Origin: Novipirellula caenicola
GTDB lineage: Bacteria > Planctomycetota > Planctomycetia > Pirellulales > Pirellulaceae
Direction of reading: 5' to 3'
Assembly (NCBI RefSeq): GCF_039545035.1
Contig: NZ_BAABRO010000008.1
Span: forward strand, 62,001-126,000
Length of the DNA: 64,000 nucleotides
Under the pieces are notes generated by a model. That model did not search any database, was not told where the DNA came from, and saw nothing but the letters and a program-made list of their open reading frames with translations. The translations under genes were made by a program, and so were the position numbers. This document shows, in pieces, positions 43,263-50,584 of this stretch. The number at the start of each line of letters is the position of its first letter. The stretch's first letter is position 1.

Positions 43263-44546
43263 ATGACGTCCCAAATGATTTCTTGTTTTAGCTGGCCGCT
43301 GCAGGTCGTTGCATTCTCGGTACTGTGTTTGCTATGTCTCAGCTCGGCGAATGCTGCGGTCAACGTGCGAGACTTTGGCGCCAAAGGGGATGCGGTGACG
43401 GACGACACCGAAGCGATTCGGTCCGCCTTGGCTGCTTCGCCGCATGTCCATTTTCCTGCGGGCGTTTATGTGATCAGCGATGGAATCGATCTGCCTCGCA
43501 GCGCTCGTTTGACCGGTGACGGTTCGCCGGCGCTCGGCACGTTTCCGCTGCGTGATGACAAAGAGTATTTTGCCGACGGAAAACGACACCTGCTGCCGGG
43601 CACGACGCTGTTGTTTCGTGGCACCGCCAACCGATCGATTCCAACCCTGCGGCGCGACCGATTCAAGTCGCTACGTTATGCACTGAAAACGCAGCCGCAG
43701 TCGAGCTTTTCAATCCAGCAGTTGGCGATTGCACTGGATATGACCGTGATCGATGCGATGGGCCGACGAACCACGCCTGCCACCGATCAACGCTCGGATT
43801 GTGATGTTGGACTGCTGATCGATGATTCCTATGCGGGTACCGTGCGTGATGTGCAAGTCTTTGGACACTGGGCCAAGGCAGGGATGAGCATCGTCTCGCG
43901 AGGGCTGGGCGACAATCCGGACTACAACGCGTTTTGGAATTCGTCGTTTATGGGCGATGTCGGGGTGGCGCTACTTGGCTCGGACCACGAAGATGGGCCC
44001 GGTTTATCAGGAACTCAGTTTCATGGGTGTCGGCTATTCGCAAGCGATCATCACGATCGAGCCTCGCGGCACTTCGGTACCGCGGCGCTCTATATCGATG
44101 GACGCACCGCAGGAAAGCGAGCGGATTTGAACGGACATTCGTTCTTTGGCGGCTGCATTCGCACCTACAACGACGATGCCGTGGTTCTGGACCATGCATC
44201 GAATCTGTCATTTCACGGCGTCATATTCGAATTACCGACGTGGAAGGGACGTGGTGATTCACCGAGGCACCCATCGGGCCGAATTGTGGGGACCGAAAAC
44301 ACACGCGATGTCTACCTGTTTGGTTGCCGGATGCACGACATCGGTCTGGACTCGCTTGCGGGTGGGATGCTTGATGGTGCCGTGATTGCGATACCGGATC
44401 GGTTTGGTGCCGCTTCTCTGAATCGATCCGGTCACACCGTGCGATTGTTTACCACGCCCAAAAAGGGAGCCGTGATTCAGTTGACCGACGAAGGAGATAC
44501 GACCAACAGTGGCCGCATCTTGAGTGAAAAGGGAGGAACGCCGTAG
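43263..44546 (+). CDS. Secreted pectate-lyase-fold protein
   Basis: 427 residues from ATG at 43263; signal peptide LQVVAFSVLCLLCLSSANA. The mature start VNVRDFGAKGDAVTDDTEAIRSAL is the signature of the Pectate_lyase_3 (right-handed beta-helix, GH28-like) superfamily. The rest shows beta-helix rungs (FHGCRLFAS, SFFGGCIRTYNDDAVVLDHASNLSFHGVIFE). Catalytic residues cannot be assigned, so it is either a polysaccharide lyase/hydrolase or a binding helix. A TTG 42 nt upstream is in frame but lies before the signal peptide. Confidence 0.85.
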   Translation: MTSQMISCFSWPLQVVAFSVLCLLCLSSANAAVNVRDFGAKGDAVTDDTEAIRSALAASPHVHFPAGVYVISDGIDLPRSARLTGDGSPALGTFPLRDDKEYFADGKRHLLPGTTLLFRGTANRSIPTLRRDRFKSLRYALKTQPQSSFSIQQLAIALDMTVIDAMGRRTTPATDQRSDCDVGLLIDDSYAGTVRDVQVFGHWAKAGMSIVSRGLGDNPDYNAFWNSSFMGDVGVALLGSDHEDGPGLSGTQFHGCRLFASDHHDRASRHFGTAALYIDGRTAGKRADLNGHSFFGGCIRTYNDDAVVLDHASNLSFHGVIFELPTWKGRGDSPRHPSGRIVGTENTRDVYLFGCRMHDIGLDSLAGGMLDGAVIAIPDRFGAASLNRSGHTVRLFTTPKKGAVIQLTDEGDTTNSGRILSEKGGTP

Positions 44547-45008
44547 CGGCATTGGCTTTTTTCGTTGCACGGTGGCTTCACGGTGGCTTACGGCCTGTGA
44601 CCAGTGGCAATTGATTATTCTAGCGGTGCGGCGCAAGCCGGGGCCGCTAAATCTTTACTACTGATGTTGGATATTAGGTGGTAGTTTTTCTTCCGGTCGA
44701 TACTGCAGTTACTTCTCCACCGACGAAGGTGACTGCTGATTTAGTAGCATTGTTTGCAGGCCGGAGGCCGTCACACCCTCTGCCGGTAGCGTAAGCTACT
44801 GGTCAGGAGCGGCGGAAAAACATAGCCCGGAGGGCGACACATCTGCTGCCAGTGTGTCGGCCTCCGGCCTTTCGGCGACAAGTCGCCCCTAAACCGTTGG
44901 CTCACGCCAACGGCAGTCTATCTGTCGGCCTCCGGCCTGTGCGTTTGCTACTAAATTAGCAGTCAACGAAGTTGGTAGAGAGGTGGCAGAAAACCAACAC
45001 CGTCGATG
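44547..45008. other. Intergenic region occupied by a MITE-like element
   Basis: 462 bp between convergent genes. More than half is the element at 44712-44983. The rest has no gene; the first 100 bp after 44546 may include a terminator for the beta-helix gene but no clear T-tract stem was found. Confidence 0.5.
44712..44983. mobile_element. MITE-like element, 272 bp
   Basis: Ends pair as inverted repeats: 44731-44749 (GACTGCTGATTTAGTAGCA) and 44946-44964 (TGCTACTAAATTAGCAGTC) differ at one base, and the outer ~19 bp (CTTCTCCACCGACGAAGGT and AACGAAGTTGGTAGAGAGG) continue the pairing imperfectly. Inside are palindromic GGCCTCCGGCC repeats and a TAGCGTAAGCTA hairpin. No transposase frame, so it would be non-autonomous. 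Confidence 0.65.
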
Positions 45009-46664
45009 TCACTTCGCTTCCTGTGTCGCGGGGGCAGCGGCTTTCCAGCCTGCTTTGAGTTGACTCAGCAACTCGGCTACGCGTTCCGGATGCTCGTTCG
45101 CCACGTTTTTTGTTTCTGCAGGATCGGTTTCGTGATCATATAGTTCGACAAACAGTGGATCGGCGTTGGGAAGTTTCGTGTCCTTCCATGCGATCATCCG
45201 GTAACGAGCGGTTCGTATCGCATAGCCAGTCAAATCGTGTTCAAACAGCTCGGGATCCCACTTCGATCCCATCTGTTTTTGGATGCGATCTTCGACTTCA
45301 TCAAGCAGCGGACCAAAGTAGGTTTCACGCATGGCAGGCCGAATCGGAAACGCACCCCATTCGCGCAGCGCCGGACTGGGGAATTGATTAAACGCCGCCG
45401 TTTTCCAGTCGCGGGTAGGGTTCTTGATCAAGGGTGTAAAGCTAGTCCCTTCTAAATGTTCGGGTTGTTCGATCCCGGCGAGATCACACAACGTTGGATA
45501 GATGTCGACCAATTCGACCAGGGCATCGGTTGCCTTCCCTCGATTCGCCACGGGAATTTCCGGAGTCCAAATCATCATCGGAACCCGTGTCGCCAATTCG
45601 TAGTTCGTGGCTTTACACCACATTCCCATCTCGCCGAGGTGATACCCATGATCGCTCCACAGGATAATGATGGTGTTGTCGCGTACGCCTGCTTCGTCCA
45701 GTGCGGAAATCATGCGACCGATCTGAGCATCGACATAGCTGACACAAGCCAAATAGGCATGCTTTAACGTACGAGCAAGATTCGGATCGATGGCGCCGAG
45801 CTTGGGGATGCCGCTGCGAACACGCAGTTCAAATGAAGGGTGCAATCCGATGGAGGCGCCTGCATGTGGTCCTTCGGTTTGGCTTGTCACTGGAATCGAG
45901 TCGCGGTCATACAGATCCCAGTAACGTTTGGGGGCAACCCAATTCAAGTGAGGTTTGTTGAACCCGAGTGCTAAGAAGAAGGGGTTGTCGTTTTCGGCGA
46001 CCAAATCTTTCAGCGTCGCGATCGCCAAATCTGTGTCGTAGCCATCGCCATACGTATTGTCGGGCACATCGGCGCTCTCGTACGCAGGCCCCATTGCTAA
46101 GCCTAGTTTTGCTACGTCGCCATACTTGGCGATCATTTGTTTGCGAGTTTCCTGTTGACTTTTTTGGTTCTCAGGCAGCGCAAAGTTGACTGGCTTTTTT
46201 AAGTTGCGGACTTCGCTGCGATTCTTTGACGGTTGGCGGTTCCAAGACGCTGGGTCCAGATCGCCATGATGAAAAATTTTTCCGAGATAAACGGTGTCAT
46301 ATCCGTGGTTTCCAAAATGCTGAGGCAGCGTGAGGATGTCGGGGTTCAGTTGCCGAAGTTTGACGTAGTTGTGGGTAATTCCATTGGTGTCGGGGCGCGT
46401 TCCCGTCAACAGACTTGCGCGAGACGGCCCGCAAATCGCCTGTTGACAATAGGCCCGATTAAAGCGAAGTCCCGACTTGGCCAACGCGTCCATGTTCGGC
46501 GTCACGGCAATCTCCGAACCATAGCACCCCAGTTCAGGTCGCAAGTCATCGATACCGATGAACAGGACATTGGGTTTGGCCGGGGACTCGCCGTGAACGC
46601 GGTTGATGGTAAGACCACCTGACGCGACGGCAAACAAAATCGTCCAAGCAATTGGAATCTTCAT
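45009..46664 (-). CDS. Secreted sulfatase (iduronate-2-sulfatase-like)
   Basis: 551 residues with signal peptide (WTILFAVASGGLTINRVHG). PNVLFIGIDDLRPELGCYG gives metal ligands Asp39-Asp40; formylglycine Cys78 in AICGPSRASLLTG; KPHLNW, and SDHGYHLGEMGMW with the second metal pair. DDLRPELGCYG and DHGYHLGE are hallmarks of the iduronate-2-sulfatase-like subgroup, distinct from the neighbour downstream. Same strand as the next sulfatase (46763-48208), which lies upstream by 98 bp; probably one operon. Confidence 0.93.
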   Translation of the reverse strand: MKIPIAWTILFAVASGGLTINRVHGESPAKPNVLFIGIDDLRPELGCYGSEIAVTPNMDALAKSGLRFNRAYCQQAICGPSRASLLTGTRPDTNGITHNYVKLRQLNPDILTLPQHFGNHGYDTVYLGKIFHHGDLDPASWNRQPSKNRSEVRNLKKPVNFALPENQKSQQETRKQMIAKYGDVAKLGLAMGPAYESADVPDNTYGDGYDTDLAIATLKDLVAENDNPFFLALGFNKPHLNWVAPKRYWDLYDRDSIPVTSQTEGPHAGASIGLHPSFELRVRSGIPKLGAIDPNLARTLKHAYLACVSYVDAQIGRMISALDEAGVRDNTIIILWSDHGYHLGEMGMWCKATNYELATRVPMMIWTPEIPVANRGKATDALVELVDIYPTLCDLAGIEQPEHLEGTSFTPLIKNPTRDWKTAAFNQFPSPALREWGAFPIRPAMRETYFGPLLDEVEDRIQKQMGSKWDPELFEHDLTGYAIRTARYRMIAWKDTKLPNADPLFVELYDHETDPAETKNVANEHPERVAELLSQLKAGWKAAAPATQEAK

Positions 46665-46762
46665 CGTTGTGTCTTTGCGAGGGCAGCCAACTCGACGTGA
46701 ATCGATTGGTGTGTCGCTGCCGTAGCAGCTTTTGACAGGGGGTCGTGGGTAGCCGAATCGTG

Positions 46763-48208
46763 CTAGGGCTTTTTCGCTTCCCAGATGTGCGAGTCGTTCA
46801 GCAGTTCGTGATAGTGAGTTTTCAGCCGTTTGCTGAGCTCGTCCAGTTTCTCGGGCATCGACGCGGACAGATCGTTGCTCTCGTCGACATCGTCGGTGAT
46901 CCGGAAGATCTGGAAATCGGATAGCTCCGCCGCCTTGACTTCCGTCTCATTCTCGGTGGTCACATTGTTGTACTTGCCGATATTCAGTTTGGCCAAAACT
47001 TTCCATTCGCCATCACGCATCGCAACTCGCCGCTCATTCAGCGCGTTGTAATAAATCCAGAGTAGTGGTTTCGCGCGGTTTGGAGCTTCATTTTTTAGTG
47101 CGGGCAGGAAATTGGTTCCATCCAGCACAAGGTCCGCCGGAGGCGTTGTCCCAGCAAGCTGGCAAAACGTTGGCAAAAAGTCCAGCGACGACACCGGATG
47201 ATGGACCACTTGGTCAGCCTTGATGCGATCCGGCCATCGCATGATCCCGGCGACTCGAAAGCCTGCGTCGGTGGTCCACAGCTTCATGCCGCGAAGCGGT
47301 GTCGCTCGGCCGTAGGAACGACTCGCGCGGCGATAGCGATTGAGTGTCTCAGGCCCATTGTCGGCCGTGAAGACGACTAGGGTGTTTGAGTCGACGTTCA
47401 AGTCCTTCAGCGCGGTCAGCAAGCTGCCGACCGCCACATCCACATTGGCCACGTTGGCAAAGTATTGGGCCTCGTCTTCATTTTGAGCCTCTTCGGAATA
47501 TTGATCGACGAGTTTTTTGGGCGAGGCAACCGGTTCGTGAGGCTCGTGAAAGGCGACGTACATAAAGAAAGGTTGCTCGGGTGACTGGGCCTGCTGGCCC
47601 TTCAGCCAATTGACGGCTTCGTCGACCACGAGTTGGCAGCTGTATCCCTGCAGCGGACCGACCGGCTCGCCGTTGCGAACAAAGTTTTGTGGATTCTCAT
47701 GCGAGGGACTGGCGTTGTTCTGCGTGCCAAACCAATGATCAAAACCGGCACTGTCGGGTTGAGGTTGTTGTGGCGAGTTGAACTTTCCGTTGCAGTGCCA
47801 TTTGCCCGACATGCAAGTTGCATATCCCACCTGTTTCAGCAGTTGCGGGATCGTGACTTCCGAGGATCGCATGTACACGTTGCGTCCGCCGGGGATGAAA
47901 TCATAGATGCCGGCACGATTAGGACTGCGACCGGTCAACAATCCGACTCGCGAGGGTGAACAGACCGGAGCCGCGGAATAGAAGTTAGTGAAACGGACGC
48001 CTTCCTCTGCCATGCGGTTCAAATGAGGCGTCTTGATCGATGGATGGCCGTAGCACTCGAGATCGCCATAGCCGAGATCGTCACACAAAACCACGACAAT
48101 ATTGGGTTGGTCCGCAGCCTGTAGCTGCACATCAGCCTGACCGATAACGATCAGACAGAATAAGAACAGCGCAGTGCGAACGGTAATCGTCTCGAGCCGT
48201 TTCATCAT
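46763..48208 (-). CDS. Secreted sulfatase (arylsulfatase A-like)
   Basis: 481 residues with signal peptide (TALFLFCLIVIGQADVQLQA). Metal site VVLCDDLGYGDLECYGH, formylglycine Cys83 in PVCSPSRVGLLTGRSP, GKWHCNG and TADNGPE follow, and RDGEWKVLAKLN ends the core. Two starts (adjacent ATGs) are possible. It is the upstream gene of a two-sulfatase transcription unit and diverges from the DUF1559 gene. Having two subgroups side by side suggests stepwise desulfation of one polymer. Confidence 0.93.
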   Translation of the reverse strand: MMKRLETITVRTALFLFCLIVIGQADVQLQAADQPNIVVVLCDDLGYGDLECYGHPSIKTPHLNRMAEEGVRFTNFYSAAPVCSPSRVGLLTGRSPNRAGIYDFIPGGRNVYMRSSEVTIPQLLKQVGYATCMSGKWHCNGKFNSPQQPQPDSAGFDHWFGTQNNASPSHENPQNFVRNGEPVGPLQGYSCQLVVDEAVNWLKGQQAQSPEQPFFMYVAFHEPHEPVASPKKLVDQYSEEAQNEDEAQYFANVANVDVAVGSLLTALKDLNVDSNTLVVFTADNGPETLNRYRRASRSYGRATPLRGMKLWTTDAGFRVAGIMRWPDRIKADQVVHHPVSSLDFLPTFCQLAGTTPPADLVLDGTNFLPALKNEAPNRAKPLLWIYYNALNERRVAMRDGEWKVLAKLNIGKYNNVTTENETEVKAAELSDFQIFRITDDVDESNDLSASMPEKLDELSKRLKTHYHELLNDSHIWEAKKP

Positions 48209-48526
48209 GGTTTCCTTCTATCGTGCGCCCGTGCGGGGCGGTAGTGAGTTGGTTGAAAGTCAAGTTGTCGTCGGTGTTGCGAGCGGCAGGGGGTGACGAT
48301 CCTGCTGGACGACGGGGGCGACAACGGATGGTGGTGTCATTTTGTCTTAGCGGGAGTTCAGTGGGGTGGATTATTGTCTAAAACTCGCCGGATTTCAAAA
48401 TTCTTTCCAAGTTTGATGTTTTTGTTGTTTGGATTCCCCGCCGTATTTCCATCCTTTTCGTTCGCATCGCGGATGGCCATTTCCAGGCCACCGCTGATTC
48501 AAATTCATAATTCAAAGGATTCGTTG
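48209..48526. other. Divergent promoter region
   Basis: 318 bp between a minus-strand sulfatase and the plus-strand DUF1559 gene. An open frame covers it on the plus strand but lacks coding character before Met at 48527. AGGA about 8 nt before 48527 is the ribosome binding site. I cannot name promoter boxes. Confidence 0.45.
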
Positions 48527-49738
48527 ATGGAAGCTGGTAAAAAGCGGGTGGTACGAAGAGGCTTCACGCTTGTGGAATTGTTGGTCGTGATCGCAATCAT
48601 CGGGGTGTTGGTCGGACTGTTGCTACCGGCGGTCCAAGCCGCACGTGAAGCCGCCCGTCGAATGAGTTGCAGCAACAATTTCAAGCAAATTGGGCTGGCG
48701 ATGCACAATTATCACTCCGCGTACAATCAGCTGCCGATGCAGATGGGTGGTACTGGCAACGGCGGCCTGAGTGATGTGGATGCTCCGAGCAACCCGGTTC
48801 AGTCGAACATTGCTGCATTGGGACGCTTAAGCTATCTGGTTGGGTTGACTCCGTTTTTCGAGCAACAAGCTTTGTGGGAACAAATCAGCAATCCCAATCA
48901 AGAATTGGTGGGCGGAGGCGTCAAGTCGCCTGCATGGCCGTCGATGGGCCCTGCTCCGCATCCTAACACCAATACCTATGTCCCGTGGATGACGGAAATC
49001 CCGGCGTTGCGTTGTCCGAGTGACCCAGGCGTCGGGTTGCCGGCTCAAGGGCGGACGAACTATGGCGCTTGCACGGGCGATTCCAATTACTGGCACGAAC
49101 AGGGGCCTGTCAGCGACGCGCTGGTGCCCCAATCTGGCAATGCGACCAATTTCCGTCCCTCGGATCGTGGTTTCTTTGCTCCGCGAAAAACGACGATGTT
49201 TCGTGATGTCCTCGATGGGATGTCCAATACGATTGCTGCTGGCGAGATCATCACCGATTTGGGCGATCTCGACACTCGTGGCCGAATGCGGAACGACAAC
49301 TCGTTTCAAAACGTTGGGCCTGGGGGAGTTCGGACCAAGTTAGTGGATCCCGCACGACCTCAGTTTTGGCAGTCTGGCGCAAGCGGGCTTCCTGGCGGTG
49401 CGGGCGAAGGCCGAGGTTATGAGTGGGCCAACGGCTACGGTATTTATTCGCAGATGAAAACGATGGCGCCCCCAAACACACCTTGTGTGATGGGCGGTTG
49501 GACGCAAAGTAGTGGCTTGTTGCCTCCGGCGAGTCGCCATCAAGGCGGCTGTCACATTCTGATGGGCGACGGAGCTGTGAAGTTTGTGACCGATTCGATT
49601 GAATCTGGTAACCAAAACACCGGGCCGGTCTGGCGAGATGGCACCGGCATCCGGGCCCCAGGGGCACCGAGTCCGTACGGCTTGTGGGGTGCGTTGGGCA
49701 CGCGAGCAAGCAAAGAAATCATCGATTCTGCTTTTTAG
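48527..49738 (+). CDS. DUF1559 pilin-like protein with H-X9-DG domain
   Basis: 403 residues. The N-terminus [20 protein letters not shown] is a type IV prepilin/pseudopilin leader: cleavage after Gly and methylated Phe, followed by one membrane helix and [14 protein letters not shown]. The rest is the DUF1559 (SBP_bac_10) domain ending in the H-X9-DG motif ([11 protein letters not shown]). The family is greatly expanded in planctomycetes; its function is unknown, perhaps surface pseudopili or a giant fibre-like secretion apparatus. A longer upstream frame was dismissed in favour of 48527. A terminator at 49775 and a 52-residue lipoprotein follow. Confidence 0.92.
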   Translation: MEAGKKRVVRRGFTLVELLVVIAIIGVLVGLLLPAVQAAREAARRMSCSNNFKQIGLAMHNYHSAYNQLPMQMGGTGNGGLSDVDAPSNPVQSNIAALGRLSYLVGLTPFFEQQALWEQISNPNQELVGGGVKSPAWPSMGPAPHPNTNTYVPWMTEIPALRCPSDPGVGLPAQGRTNYGACTGDSNYWHEQGPVSDALVPQSGNATNFRPSDRGFFAPRKTTMFRDVLDGMSNTIAAGEIITDLGDLDTRGRMRNDNSFQNVGPGGVRTKLVDPARPQFWQSGASGLPGGAGEGRGYEWANGYGIYSQMKTMAPPNTPCVMGGWTQSSGLLPPASRHQGGCHILMGDGAVKFVTDSIESGNQNTGPVWRDGTGIRAPGAPSPYGLWGALGTRASKEIIDSAF

Positions 49739-49774
49739 CAGTAGGTGTTTAGCAGCGTGAACGATGAAGTCAAT

Positions 49775-49828
49775 CCTCGAGTTTGCCCGGGAATCGGGTG
49801 AGCTCGAGGGTTGTTTGTGTTTTTTTAA
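49775..49828 (+). terminator. Terminator after the DUF1559 gene
   Basis: CCTCGAG (49775-49781) and CTCGAGG (49803-49809) pair, with a CCCGG/CGGG inner stem; a T-rich tract with T7 at about 49821-49827 follows 12 nt later. Confidence 0.7.
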
Positions 49829-49858
49829 TTTTCACCACTTTAATAGAAGGCGATTTCG

Positions 49859-50017
49859 GTGAAGCTTGCCAATGGGTTGATGTTGTTTTGTCTAGCGGTC
49901 GGGTTGACGGTCGCGGGTTGCGGTGGGAAAGCGGATAACGAGGTGATCGTGGCTGATCCTGATATAAATTATGCCGGCGAGTATCCTGATGAATACGAAG
50001 CACCGTCGTACAAGTAG
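49859..50017 (+). CDS. Small lipoprotein (52 residues)
   Basis: Starts with GTG at 49859, with GAAGG about 10 nt upstream. The N-terminus (MKLANGLMLFCLAVGLTVAG, then Cys21) is a classic lipoprotein signal with lipobox TVAGC. The short acidic mature part contains VADPDINYAGEYPDEYEAP. Small lipoproteins of this kind regularly follow DUF1559 genes in planctomycetes. It is separated from the DUF1559 stop by a terminator and lies 26 bp before the ECF sigma factor, so it might be first in the sigma operon. Confidence 0.75.
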   Translation: MKLANGLMLFCLAVGLTVAGCGGKADNEVIVADPDINYAGEYPDEYEAPSYK

Positions 50018-50043
50018 AATGATGGTTTAGCAGGAGTAAACCA

Positions 50044-50580
50044 TTGAGCGAAACCACGCGCTCGCATCGAGATCACGTTCACGGGTTGTTTATCAAACAC
50101 TCGCCGTTGATACGTGGGTTTATCCTAAGTTTGTTGCCCAACATGAGTCGTGCGGATGACGTTTTGCAGGAAACGTTTCTCACGATTTCGGACAAGGCGA
50201 ATGACTTTGTGATCGGAACGGATTTCGTTGCGTGGGCGTGCACGATCGCCAAGTACAAGGTTTTAGAAGAATGTAAACGGCTCGGTGGCAAAGCAACCGC
50301 CGTGCTGTCACCTGAGGTGGTCGAAGCACTGTGTGTGGTGCAACATCCATCGACGGACGATCGCGAGGGCGAGAAGCTGCAAGCATTGACAATGTGCTTA
50401 GACACGTTGCCGCCGTCGATGCGTCGTGCAATCGAATTGCGTTACACACGCGCTCACACTGCGTCGGAAATCGCATCGTTGTTCGGATGGAGTACCGATT
50501 CGGTGTACGTGATTTTGTCTCGAGCGCGAGCCGCACTGGAAAAATGTATCAACATTCGTCTCAAAACGGATGGGGTTTAG
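50044..50580 (+). CDS. ECF RNA polymerase sigma factor
   Basis: 178 residues, TTG start with GGAG about 8 nt upstream. Region 2 is LIRGFILSLLPNMSRADDVLQETFLTISDKANDF with the DDVLQETF motif; region 4 is LPPSMRRAIELRYTRAHTASEIASLFGWSTDSVYVILSRARAALEKCI. This is the planctomycete/verrucomicrobial sigma group usually followed by a FecR-like membrane gene, exactly the case here: the next gene starts right after this stop. It would recruit polymerase to specific promoters upon release from the membrane partner. Confidence 0.9.
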   Translation: MSETTRSHRDHVHGLFIKHSPLIRGFILSLLPNMSRADDVLQETFLTISDKANDFVIGTDFVAWACTIAKYKVLEECKRLGGKATAVLSPEVVEALCVVQHPSTDDREGEKLQALTMCLDTLPPSMRRAIELRYTRAHTASEIASLFGWSTDSVYVILSRARAALEKCINIRLKTDGV

Positions 50581-50584
50581 TTCA

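Noticed and set aside
48293-48526. 78-codon extension of the DUF1559 protein
   Set aside because: The prepilin leader must be close to the N-terminus; Met at 48527 gives a normal short leader and has a ribosome site.
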